Made by a program: the position numbers and the translations under genes
Part shown: positions 53,223 to 61,166 of the stretch, piece by piece
Position numbering within the stretch: the first letter of the stretch is position 1
Layout of the letters: each line of letters starts with the position of its first letter
Source: Faecalibacterium sp. CAG:74
GTDB taxonomy: Bacteria > Bacillota > Clostridia > Christensenellales > Aristaeellaceae
Length of the DNA stretch: 64,000 bases
Assembly (NCBI GenBank): GCA_000437595.1
Contig: FR899900.1
Span: 136,812-200,811 of the forward strand
Direction: 5' to 3'
Notes under the pieces: model-generated
The model's database searches: none
The model's input: only the letters and a program-made list of their open reading frames with translations
Told to the model about the DNA's origin: nothing

Positions 53223-53855
53223 TTACGGTACATCCTTGCAGACATGCACCCAGCCAAGCGCGCCGGAATAGCGCTCCAGTTCCGGCAGTGTCATCTCATA
53301 CTATTTCCAAATGAGAATGCGCCAAGATGCGAAGCGAATTTTTCGCGCTGGCTAACGCGAATGAAACGCAGCGTAGCAGCGCTACGCTAAGTGGAATGAG
53401 CGGACGCAAGCGCGGAAAAGGCGCGAGCAGATGGCGCAGGTGAATTTGGAAATAGTATCAATGGCGCTGTTGCTGCTGCCGCACGCGGGGAACACCGTCT
53501 CAAAGCGGCGCAGAGAATCATCCAGATAGACCTCAACGCCCTCGTTGACTGCGAACGGGCAGACACCGCCGACGGCATGGCCAATTTTCTCCGGCACTTC
53601 CTCCGCTGCGAGCATCTTTGCCTTCACACCGAAACGCTCCTTGAAGCGGTGGTTGTCGATTTTGCCATCCCCCGCCGCAACAACCAGAATCGGCTGCTCC
53701 TTGCCCTGAAACGAGAGCGTTTTCGCAATGCGCCCCGGCCCACAGCCCAGCGCCTGTGCCGCCAAAGCAACCGTTGCGCTGGATTCATCGAGTTCGCGGA
53801 TGCGGTCGGCAATCCCCTGCGCGGCGAATGCTGCGCGTACCTTTTCGATTGACAT
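53223..53855 (-). pseudogene. ybaK: YbaK/EbsC-family Cys-tRNA(Pro) deacylase, split by a palindromic element
   Basis: YbaK hydrolyses Cys wrongly attached to tRNA-Pro. Residues 1-132 are intact (AAQALGCGPGRIAKTLSF, then KAKMLAAEEVPEKIGHAVGG and VFPACGSSNSAI). There the 159-bp element plus a 3-bp TGA duplication interrupts the gene. The original 3' end is still present at 53297-53223 and reads EMTLPELERYSGALGWVHVC then KDVP and stop. Removing element and one TGA restores a 156-residue frame. As it stands, the frame runs into the element and stops at 53382, giving 157 residues with 25 foreign C-terminal ones (after residue 132) in place of the last 24. The substrate pocket residues are mostly upstream, so partial function is possible. 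It is the last gene of the T-box operon. Confidence 0.9.
53299..53457. mobile_element. 159-bp palindromic MITE-like element, copy 2, inserted in ybaK
   Basis: Begins TACTATTTCCAAAT and ends with its exact reverse complement (14-bp perfect terminal inverted repeat), flanked by TCA on both sides (53296-53298 and 53458-53460). Inner arms pair imperfectly (TGCGCCA on both sides). The centre is a GCGTAG / CTACGC hairpin near 53370-53387. Relative to copy 1 the blocks ATTTTTCG (left) and GCGGAAAAG (right) are conserved while the central stem differs on both strands so that pairing is kept. No coding capacity. Confidence 0.85.
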
Positions 53856-53879
53856 GAATTGTGTAATTCCTTCCTGCCA

Positions 53880-55313
53880 TTATGCATCCAGCGCCGCGTC
53901 CATCAGCTTTTGCAGCACCACCGGGTTCGCCTTGCCGCCGGAAAGCCCCATTGCCACGCCCATCAGCGCGTTTTTCAGCGTCAGCTTTCCCTTGCGGTAG
54001 CCCGCGACCATCTCCGGGTGCGTGTCGATGGCTTTGCGGACGTACTCTGTCAACACCGCTTCATCGCTGATTTGCATCAGTCCCATGCGGGTGACGTATT
54101 CCTCCGGGTCTTCGGGCGTGTTCCAGAGCGCGTCTATCGTCTTTTTCGCTGTGCCGACGCTGATAAGGCTCTGCTCAGTCATGTCCGCAATCTTCGCCAG
54201 GGACGCCGGGTTCAGCGGGATTTTCGCATCCTCGCCATCCAGCAGGCGGAACACTTCGCTGATCATCAGGTTCGCCAGCATTTTGACCGCCGCGGTGGAC
54301 TGCGCCGCCGTCTCGAAGTAGTCCGCCAGATATTTGCTGGAGACCAGCTGCTCCGCCGCGTACGCCGTCAGCCCGTAATCCGCCATGTACGCCGCCTTGC
54401 GCACATCCGGCAGCTGCGGCAGCTCCTTGCGCCATCCGGCAATGACTTCGTCGCTCAGCACAATGGGCGCTAAATCCGGGTCGGGGAAATAGCGGTAGTC
54501 GTTGGCGTTCTCCTTGCGGCGCATGGAGAACGTTTTGCCCGTGGTCTGGTCGAAGCGGCGCGTCTCCTGCACAATCGCTTCGCCCTTCTTGACTGCCTCC
54601 ACCTGCCGGCGGTATTCCTCCTCAATCGCGCGCTGAACGGACGTAAACGAGTTCAGGTTTTTCATTTCCGTGCGCGTGCCGAACGGTTCATCCTTTTTGT
54701 GGATGGAGAGGTTCACGTCACAGCGGAGCGAACCCTCCTGCATCCGGCAGTCACTCACACCCGTGTACTCGATGACTGCCTTCAGCTTGTGCAGGTACGC
54801 GACAGCCTCCTGCGGCGTGCGAATATCCGGCTCAGACACGATTTCAATCAGCGGAACGCCGCAGCGGTTGCAGTCGATGAGCGTCCCCTTCTCCGGGTCA
54901 TGCACGAGCTTGCCCGCGTCCTCCTCGATGTGGATGCGCGTGATGCCGATGCGCTTCTCGCCCGCTTCCGTCTCCACCATCAAGTGCCCGCCGACGCACA
55001 GCGGCAGGTCATACTGGCTGATTTGGTACGCTTTGGGCAAATCAGGATAGAAATAATTCTTTCTGTCCTGCTTGGAGTAACGCGCAATCGTGCAGCCCGT
55101 CGCCAGCCCCGCCAGCACCGCGTAATGCACCACCTGCCGATTGAGCACCGGCAGCGTGCCGGGAAAGCCCATACAGACCGGGCAGCACTGCGTGTTCGGC
55201 GCTGCGCCGAAGGTCGTCGGGCAGGCGCAGAAGATTTTGGTCTTCGTTTTCAGCTCCACATGAACCTCCAAGCCGATGACCATTTCATATCCGTCCATCA
55301 TCTTCCAAGCCAT
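53880..55313 (-). CDS. gatB: Asp-tRNA(Asn)/Glu-tRNA(Gln) amidotransferase subunit B
   Basis: GatB binds the misacylated tRNA and holds the kinase site of the GatCAB amidotransferase. Visible features: YEMVIGLEVHVELKTKTKIFC near the start, zinc-type Cys in FCACPTTFGAAPNTQCCPVC, KNYFYPDLPKAYQISQ, and SLRCDVNLS. The C-terminal YqeY-like tail domain ends GGKANPVVLQKLMDAAL. The 477-residue length is standard. Its start overlaps the gatA stop by one base (TAATG). Confidence 0.97.
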   Translation of the reverse strand: MAWKMMDGYEMVIGLEVHVELKTKTKIFCACPTTFGAAPNTQCCPVCMGFPGTLPVLNRQVVHYAVLAGLATGCTIARYSKQDRKNYFYPDLPKAYQISQYDLPLCVGGHLMVETEAGEKRIGITRIHIEEDAGKLVHDPEKGTLIDCNRCGVPLIEIVSEPDIRTPQEAVAYLHKLKAVIEYTGVSDCRMQEGSLRCDVNLSIHKKDEPFGTRTEMKNLNSFTSVQRAIEEEYRRQVEAVKKGEAIVQETRRFDQTTGKTFSMRRKENANDYRYFPDPDLAPIVLSDEVIAGWRKELPQLPDVRKAAYMADYGLTAYAAEQLVSSKYLADYFETAAQSTAAVKMLANLMISEVFRLLDGEDAKIPLNPASLAKIADMTEQSLISVGTAKKTIDALWNTPEDPEEYVTRMGLMQISDEAVLTEYVRKAIDTHPEMVAGYRKGKLTLKNALMGVAMGLSGGKANPVVLQKLMDAALDA

Positions 55314-56773
55314 TACAGCGTCGCCTCCTTGCAGATTTCGCCCAGCGCCTCTTCCAGCGCATAGCCGACTCGGTAGAGCAGCGGTTCGGAGAAGGTCGCG
55401 CCCATCAGCTGCACGCCGACGGGCAGCCCCGCGCGGTCAAGCCCGCAAGGCAGCGACAAGCCCGGAATGCCCGCGATATTCACCGGGACGGTATCAATAT
55501 CGCCGAGGTACATTTCCAGCGGCGACATCGTCTTTTCGCCAATTTTGTAGGCAGTCGTCGGCGCGACGGGCGAAAGCAGACAGTCAACGTCCTTCAGCAC
55601 CGCGTTCAGTTCGCGGATGACGAGCGTTCGCACCTGCAATGCCTTCTTGTAGTACGCATCGAAGTACCCGGCGGACAGCGTGTAAGTGCCCAGCAGAATC
55701 CGCCGCTTGACCTCCGCGCCGAAGCCCTCGCTGCGGCTCTTCAGGTACAATTCCTCCAAATCAGCATATTCCGCCGCACGATGCCCATAGCGAACACCGT
55801 CAAAACGCGCAAGGTTCGAGCTGGCTTCCGCCGAGGACAGGACGTAATACGCCGGAAGCGCGACCTTCAGCGACGGAATGCTGACTTCCTTCACCGTCGC
55901 GCCAAGGCGTTCGAGCGTCTTCGCGGCGTTCATGACGGCTTTGCGGACATCAGCGGACAAGCCCTCGCCGAACATCTCCTTCGGCAGACCAATGCGCAAG
56001 CCCTTCACGCCTGCTTTCATTTCGCGGTTCATGGGCGTATAGCCGCGTTTGATGGAGGTCGTGTCGCGGCAATCGTAGCCGGCAATCGCGTCCAGCACGA
56101 GCGCGTTGTCCGCAACGGTCTTCGTCATCGGGCCGATTTGATCCAGCGACGAGGCGAACGCGACCAGCCCATAGCGGCTGACCATACCGTACGTCGGCTT
56201 CATGCCGACAACGCCGCAGAATGCCGCAGGCTGGCGAATGGAGCCGCCGGTGTCGCTGCCGAGGGAGAACGGGGCTTCATCCGCCGCGACGCACGCCGCC
56301 GAACCGCCGGACGACCCGCCCGGCACGCGCGACAAATCACGCGGGTTATGCGTGGGGTGAAACGCGCTGTTTTCGGTGGATGAGCCCATGGCGAACTCAT
56401 CCAGATTCGTCTTGCCGAGCAGGACGCAGCCCGCCGCCTGCAATTTCTCCCAGACCGTGGCGGAGTACGGCGATACGAAATCCGCCAGCATTTTGGACGC
56501 GCAGGTGGTTTTGCCGCCCTTGACGCAGATGTTGTCCTTCACGGCGACGGGAATGCCGCAAAGCGGCGACACCTTTTCGCCCTGCTGCCGCTTCTTGTCG
56601 CATTCATCCGCCTGCCGGAGCGCTTCTTCCTCGTTCAGGCTGATATACGCCTGTACCTTGCCCTCCACCTGATGGATGCGGTCGAGATACGCCTGCGTGA
56701 CCTCGCGGGAGGTCAAATCGCCGCGCTGCATGGCATCGGACAGCGCCAGCAGCGTCATTCGGGTAATTTTCAT
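55313..56773 (-). CDS. gatA: Asp-tRNA(Asn)/Glu-tRNA(Gln) amidotransferase subunit A
   Basis: GatA is the amidase subunit that releases ammonia from glutamine or asparagine. It is an amidase-signature enzyme with the Ser-cisSer-Lys triad: Lys79 in IPVAVKDN, Ser154 in PGGSSGGSAA, Ser178 in SDTGGSIR. Those positions equal the numbering I recall for the Staphylococcus enzyme. 486 residues. GGGAGG precedes the ATG, 14 bases after the AspRS-GatC gene. Confidence 0.97.
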   Translation of the reverse strand: MKITRMTLLALSDAMQRGDLTSREVTQAYLDRIHQVEGKVQAYISLNEEEALRQADECDKKRQQGEKVSPLCGIPVAVKDNICVKGGKTTCASKMLADFVSPYSATVWEKLQAAGCVLLGKTNLDEFAMGSSTENSAFHPTHNPRDLSRVPGGSSGGSAACVAADEAPFSLGSDTGGSIRQPAAFCGVVGMKPTYGMVSRYGLVAFASSLDQIGPMTKTVADNALVLDAIAGYDCRDTTSIKRGYTPMNREMKAGVKGLRIGLPKEMFGEGLSADVRKAVMNAAKTLERLGATVKEVSIPSLKVALPAYYVLSSAEASSNLARFDGVRYGHRAAEYADLEELYLKSRSEGFGAEVKRRILLGTYTLSAGYFDAYYKKALQVRTLVIRELNAVLKDVDCLLSPVAPTTAYKIGEKTMSPLEMYLGDIDTVPVNIAGIPGLSLPCGLDRAGLPVGVQLMGATFSEPLLYRVGYALEEALGEICKEATL

Positions 56774-56787
56774 GCCTGATTCCTCCC

Positions 56788-58866
56788 TTAATCAAACGTC
56801 TGCGGCACATTCACGCAGTCTTCGGTGCGCGTCGGCGCGTTGGAGAGCAGCAAATCGCGGTCAAAGGGCGCCGCCGGAATGTCCTCGCGCAGCACATTTT
56901 CCGTTGGAATGACGTGCGCCGTCTGCGGAACGTCGGTCGTGTCCACTTCCTGCAAGGCTTCGGCAAAGCCAAGAATTGTGTTCAGCTCCTCGCCCATTGT
57001 CACTTCTTCTTCTGCCGTCAGGGACAGCTTCGCCAGCTCCGCGACGGTCTTAATCGCCATCGTCGGACGCTTTTTCTGCGGATGCTTCTCTGCCTCCGCC
57101 GCCGTCGAAACGCCCAATTGCAGCACTTCCAGCTGCTCGGCATCGACAAAATCCGGCGCGCTCGTCATCAAATCGGATGCGTCGCGCACCTTCGGGAAGG
57201 CAATCACGTCGCGCAGGGAATCCGCGCCAAGCAGCTGCATCACAAGGCGGTCAAGCCCGAAAGCGAATCCCCCGTGCGGCGGCGTGCCGTACTTGAAGGC
57301 GTCAATCATGAAGCCGAAGCGGGCGCGGGCGGTTTCCTCGGTGAAGCCCAAGGCGCGGAACATCAGCGCCTGCACGTCCGGGCGGTGGATACGAATCGAG
57401 CCAGAACCCAGCTCAATGCCGTTCAGCACCACGTCATACGCCTGTGAGCGCACCCGCGCGGGATCGGTCATCAGGTAAGGCAAATCCTCCTCGTACGGCA
57501 TGGTGAAGGGGTGGTGCATCGCCATATAGCGCTGTTCTTCGTCCGACCACTCGAACTCCGGGAAGTCGGTGACAAAGCAGAAGCGGTAATCCTGCTTGGC
57601 GCGCAAGCCCAGCATATCGCCGACTTCGAGGCGCAAGCCGCACAGCGTTCGACAGACGGTCTGGAACTTATCAGCGCAGAAGAGAATAAAATCGCCATTT
57701 TGGGCATCCAGCGCGGTCAGCAGCGCCTGCCACTGCGCCTTGGTGAAGTACTTTTGCAAAATGGAGTTGACCTCGCCGCTGTCGTGAATGAGAATCCACG
57801 CCATGCCCTTCGCGCCGTAACCCAGCGCGTGGTCGGTCAGCGTTTCGATGGTTGTGCGGGTGAATTTCTCCGCGCAGCCCTTGCAATTGAGCGCGCGCAC
57901 CTTGCCGCCCTCGTCCGCCACGCGCCGAAAAACGGAGAAGGAGCATTCCGCCGCCAAGTCCGTCACGTCGCGGATCTCCATGCCGAAGCGCAAGTCCGGC
58001 TTGTCGCAGCCGTAGCGATCCATGGACTCCTGCCACGTCAGGCGCGGGAAATCATAGCCGATTTCGCGTCCCATCACGTCACGGAAGATGCTCTTAAACA
58101 GGCGCTCCAAGTGCTGGAGGATATCCTCCTGCTCCACAAACGACATCTCCATATCGACCTGCGTGAACTCCGGCTGGCGATCGGCGCGGAGATCCTCGTC
58201 GCGGAAGCAGCGGGCAACCTGATAATACTTGTCCATGCCGCCGACCATCAGCATCTGCTTGAAAATCTGCGGTGACTGCGGCAGGGCGTAGAACTTGCCG
58301 GGATGCACGCGGCTGGGCACGAGGTAATCGCGTGCGCCTTCTGGGGTGGACTTGCAGAGCATCGGCGTCTCGATGCAGGTGAAGCCGTCGCCGTTCAGGT
58401 ACTTTTCCGCCGCCATCTGCACCTGATGCCGGAAGCGGAGTGCCTTCTGCAACTGCGGACGGCGCAAATCCAGATAGCGGTACTTGAGCCGCAGTTCCTC
58501 GCGCACCTTTGCATCCTCGTCCATCGAGTACGGCAGGGGCTGCGCTTCGCTGAGGACAACAAGGCGCTTTGCCAGCAGCTCCACCTCGCCCGTCGCCAGA
58601 CGCGGGTTATACGTTTCTTCGTCGCGGTGACGAATTTCGCCCTCCACCTGAATCACGCTCTGCATATGCAGCGTTTCCGCATGGTGGAAGTCCTCCGGCG
58701 GCAGGTACTGCATATTGCAGACGACCTGCGCAACGCCCTCGCGATCCTTCACATCCAGAAAAATCACGCCGCCCATATCGCGCCGATTCTGCACCCAGCC
58801 GCACAGCGTCGCCGTCTGTCCCATATGCTCTTTGCGGATTGCGCCGCAGTAATGTGTCCGCTTCAT
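56788..58866 (-). CDS. aspS-gatC: Aspartyl-tRNA synthetase fused to GatC
   Basis: A 692-residue fusion. Residues 1 to ~590 are a complete bacterial AspRS: N-terminal OB anticodon domain (CGWVQNRRDMGGVIFLDV), motif 2 RCFRDEDLRADRQPEFTQ, a GAD insertion, and motif 3 GFAFGLDRLVMQLLGAD. After a charged linker (AEAEKHPQKKRPT), residues 603-692 are a full GatC: TVAELAKLSLTAEEE, LNTILGFAEALQEVDT and LREDIPAAPF. The reading frame is continuous. The only internal ATG (57060-57058) has no ribosome site at proper spacing, so a separate GatC is unlikely. gatA and gatB follow, with no separate gatC. AspRS here is presumably non-discriminating, making Asp-tRNA(Asn) for GatCAB to amidate. The ATG at 58866 has AAGGAGG. 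Confidence 0.93.
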   Translation of the reverse strand: MKRTHYCGAIRKEHMGQTATLCGWVQNRRDMGGVIFLDVKDREGVAQVVCNMQYLPPEDFHHAETLHMQSVIQVEGEIRHRDEETYNPRLATGEVELLAKRLVVLSEAQPLPYSMDEDAKVREELRLKYRYLDLRRPQLQKALRFRHQVQMAAEKYLNGDGFTCIETPMLCKSTPEGARDYLVPSRVHPGKFYALPQSPQIFKQMLMVGGMDKYYQVARCFRDEDLRADRQPEFTQVDMEMSFVEQEDILQHLERLFKSIFRDVMGREIGYDFPRLTWQESMDRYGCDKPDLRFGMEIRDVTDLAAECSFSVFRRVADEGGKVRALNCKGCAEKFTRTTIETLTDHALGYGAKGMAWILIHDSGEVNSILQKYFTKAQWQALLTALDAQNGDFILFCADKFQTVCRTLCGLRLEVGDMLGLRAKQDYRFCFVTDFPEFEWSDEEQRYMAMHHPFTMPYEEDLPYLMTDPARVRSQAYDVVLNGIELGSGSIRIHRPDVQALMFRALGFTEETARARFGFMIDAFKYGTPPHGGFAFGLDRLVMQLLGADSLRDVIAFPKVRDASDLMTSAPDFVDAEQLEVLQLGVSTAAEAEKHPQKKRPTMAIKTVAELAKLSLTAEEEVTMGEELNTILGFAEALQEVDTTDVPQTAHVIPTENVLREDIPAAPFDRDLLLSNAPTRTEDCVNVPQTFD

Positions 58867-58894
58867 GGTCATCCTCCTTGCTTTTTTGCGGTAT

Positions 58895-59197
58895 AAAAAA
58901 ACGCCTTTCAACCCCAACACATGGGGCGAAAGACTTCTCGCGGTACCACCCAATTTTCCCCGGCGCGCGCCGGAGCATCTCTGCCGCAACGGTCAAAAAT
59001 GACGATTGCGCGAAGCTGTCACGGGCTTCCCCCGTCCGTGCCTACTAAGCAAACGCTTTTCGGGCGGCGGCTCTGAGCTGTTTCTTCCCCGGTGTCCGCC
59101 TGCCGCACTCGCACCTGTTCGCGGCTCTCTGCAAAAGCGACTTCCCGGCTACTGCTGCTCTTCATAGCCTTGTGGAGACTTGCGTCTCTGTTGAATT
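58895..59197 (-). ncRNA. T-box leader of the aspS-gatC/gatA/gatB operon, Asn-type specifier
   Basis: On the minus strand: stem I apical motif GCAGAGAGCC...GGTGCGAGTG (about 59131-59104), specifier region ending GAAGAAACAGCTCAGAGCC (59087-59069), T-box sequence TGGTACCGCG (58948-58939) and a terminator stem (CTTTCGCCCC / GGGGTTGAAAG) with seven T (58901-58895). Aligning with the Tyr leader at 13544 (TAC then AGCTCCGAGCC) puts AAC, an Asn codon, at 59082-59080. GAA (Glu) overlaps it at 59084-59082. GAC (Asp) is not in that position. The leader fills the 58867-59203 gap. Confidence 0.85.
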
Positions 59198-59203
59198 GCG
59201 GTT

Positions 59204-59232
59204 ATCATACCATCTTTTCCGGCGCTTGTCAA
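59204..59232 (-). promoter_or_regulatory. Sigma-A promoter of the aspS-gatC operon
   Basis: On the minus strand, TTGACA (59232-59227) and TATGAT (59209-59204) are separated by 17 bases. Start expected near 59197. Confidence 0.88.
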
Positions 59233-59265
59233 GCAAAAAACATTGGGAAAACAATTGCCGGACAC

Positions 59266-59286
59266 AAAAAAGGGGCTGATGACCCC
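59266..59286 (-). terminator. Terminator of the 5'-nucleotidase gene
   Basis: On the minus strand GGGG-TCATCAG-CCCC is followed by six T. The stem is short, but it lies about 35 bases after the stop and a wider GGCTG/CAGCC pairing is also possible. Confidence 0.55.
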
Positions 59287-59320
59287 TGCAAACGCAGAAA
59301 TCACCAGCCGAAGAATTGCT

Positions 59321-60976
59321 TTATTCCACCGCCACAATGCGGCCGTCGCCGTAGGGGTTGGCGTACTGTTCGCCCACCACGCCGCCGAGGGTGGTCGTGA
59401 TGTAGGTAATCAGCACCTGATTGTCAACCATCATGTCCTCGCCCAGCACTTCGCAGCCGTCGAACATGGTGTAGCCGTCACCATGGCCAAGCAGCATGTA
59501 ATTGTGGGATGCCAGCGTGTAGGTCTTGTCCAGTTCAAGGGGCTGACCGCCGACCATCACGTTCTTGACGCGGTATTCGCCCGAAACGCGCGTGAACATG
59601 CCGTTCTCGTCCTTCTCGGCGGAGGACGCGACGCCCGTGTGAATCTCGTAAGTCAGACCGGAGACCTGCAGGAAGCCGCCGTTTTCGCTCGGCACAGCGC
59701 GTGCGCCCCATTCCAGCGCGTCCAGCACCTGCTGACCCGTCACGCGGATGACGCACATGGTGTTGCCAAAGGGATGGACGCTGTAAATGTCGTCAAGCGT
59801 GATGTCGCCCGCTTCAATCTGCTTGCGGATGCCGCCGCCGTTGACGAACGCAATGTCCGCGTTGGACAGCGCGCGGTACGCATCGGCGCACAGGTCACCC
59901 AGATTCGTTTCGGCGTTGCGGACGATGCGGACGGGAGTGCCTTCCGCCGTCACCGCGACGGGGTCATTGACGTAGAGCGGCACCTGAGAGGTCGCAACGA
60001 CGGTTTGACGGATTTCGTCGAGCTTGGCGACCTGCGCCGCCACTGCGTCCGCCGCATCGCCCGTCAGATTCAGCAGCTTCGGCGCGGCAATGTCCACCGT
60101 CCAAGTGTACAGGCCCGTCGTCAGCTTGCCGTCCTTGGCGATGCGCAGATAGCCGACGGAGGACAGCTTCGTGCCGCAAGCCGCGCGCAGCACCGTCTTG
60201 CCCTCGGCGTTCTTGACTTCGTTGCAAGCCATCGTTTCGTGCGCGTGGCCGTCAAGGAACGCATCAATACCCGTGGTATGCGTGATGACCTCGGTGCTCA
60301 TGTAGGGCGAGCAGCTTTCCTCAATGCCCATATGCCCCATGGCAACGACGTACGTTGCGCCTTCCGCGCGCGCCGCATCCACCGCGGACTGCACCGCCGC
60401 GTAGAGCTTATCGCCCGTTTCATCCTGCATGAAGCCGTAGATGAAGTTGCCCGCATCGTCCTGGAAGTAGACTGGCGTGGAGGATGTAATCGTGTTCGGG
60501 GTAGTCATGCCGACAAAGGCGATTTTCACGCCGTCAAATTCCTTGATGACGTAGGGCGCGAAAACCAACTCATCGCGGCAGGTGAAGTTTGCGGAGATGT
60601 AGGGGAATTTCGCCTGCTTGGTCAGTTCGAGGAAGTTCTCCATGCCGTAATCAAATTCATGATTGCCGGGGATGGCGATGTCGTAGCCGACCGCGTTCAT
60701 CAGCTCAATGATGGCGCTTCCCTTGGTCAGTGTGCCGATGGTTTCGCCCTGAATCGCGTCGCCGTCATCGACAAGCACCACATGGTTGTCTGCCTGCAGG
60801 CTGTTGCGCATATTCGCCACACCCGCGTAGCCCCAGCCCTGGTCAATGCCGCAATGAACGTCACTGGTAAAGAGCACCACAACGTCCTTGGTCAGCGCGG
60901 GGGCTGTGTCTTCCGCGAAAGCAACGCCGCACAGCAGCATGGCGAGCATCAGCAGAACCGCAAGAAACTTCTTCAT
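59321..60976 (-). CDS. Secreted bifunctional metallophosphatase/5'-nucleotidase
   Basis: A 551-residue exported UshA/YfkN-type enzyme that releases phosphate from extracellular nucleotides. The signal peptide (KKFLAVLLMLAMLLCGVAFA) has cleavage after AFA. The metallophosphatase domain has TSDVHCGIDQG, VDDGDAIQG, IPGNHEFDYG and LDGHAHE. The C-terminal 5'-nucleotidase domain has NAETNLGDLCADAYR, VNGGGIRKQI and the substrate loop SHNYMLLGHGDGYTMF. The Cys in LLCGVAFA could be a lipobox alternative. No sorting signal is visible at the C-terminus. TAGGAGG precedes the ATG. Confidence 0.92.
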   Translation of the reverse strand: MKKFLAVLLMLAMLLCGVAFAEDTAPALTKDVVVLFTSDVHCGIDQGWGYAGVANMRNSLQADNHVVLVDDGDAIQGETIGTLTKGSAIIELMNAVGYDIAIPGNHEFDYGMENFLELTKQAKFPYISANFTCRDELVFAPYVIKEFDGVKIAFVGMTTPNTITSSTPVYFQDDAGNFIYGFMQDETGDKLYAAVQSAVDAARAEGATYVVAMGHMGIEESCSPYMSTEVITHTTGIDAFLDGHAHETMACNEVKNAEGKTVLRAACGTKLSSVGYLRIAKDGKLTTGLYTWTVDIAAPKLLNLTGDAADAVAAQVAKLDEIRQTVVATSQVPLYVNDPVAVTAEGTPVRIVRNAETNLGDLCADAYRALSNADIAFVNGGGIRKQIEAGDITLDDIYSVHPFGNTMCVIRVTGQQVLDALEWGARAVPSENGGFLQVSGLTYEIHTGVASSAEKDENGMFTRVSGEYRVKNVMVGGQPLELDKTYTLASHNYMLLGHGDGYTMFDGCEVLGEDMMVDNQVLITYITTTLGGVVGEQYANPYGDGRIVAVE

Positions 60977-61029
60977 TCGGTTTTCCTCCTAATCGTATTG
61001 TCCAGACAGACCTCCCTGTCTTTATCTTC

Positions 61030-61059
61030 ATTATAACGCATGTGATGTGTTAAAATCAA
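61030..61059 (-). promoter_or_regulatory. Promoter of the 5'-nucleotidase gene
   Basis: On the minus strand, TTGATT (61059-61054) and TATAAT (61035-61030) are separated by 18 bases. Confidence 0.7.
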
Positions 61060-61166
61060 GCAGTTATTCATCATTTTTGCGTAAAAACTTTGCGTTCTAT
61101 CTGTCCACTGCGCTCCATATGCTCTTTCTGCAAGCGCAGATGCGCCCGGAAGGAGGCTGTTCACCC

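Noticed and set aside
53382..53464. C-terminal tail of the YbaK frame (after residue 132) as a native domain
   Set aside because: The tail is translated from the inserted palindromic element; the original C-terminus is found intact beyond it.
56788..57060. Separate gatC gene starting at the internal ATG 57060
   Set aside because: No ribosome site lies at proper spacing, the upstream frame is open and continuous with AspRS, and there is no stop between them.
58866..58989. N-terminal extension of the AspRS-GatC protein to 58989
   Set aside because: It would run through the T-box terminator and T-box sequence, which must be untranslated leader; AAGGAGG sits just before 58866.
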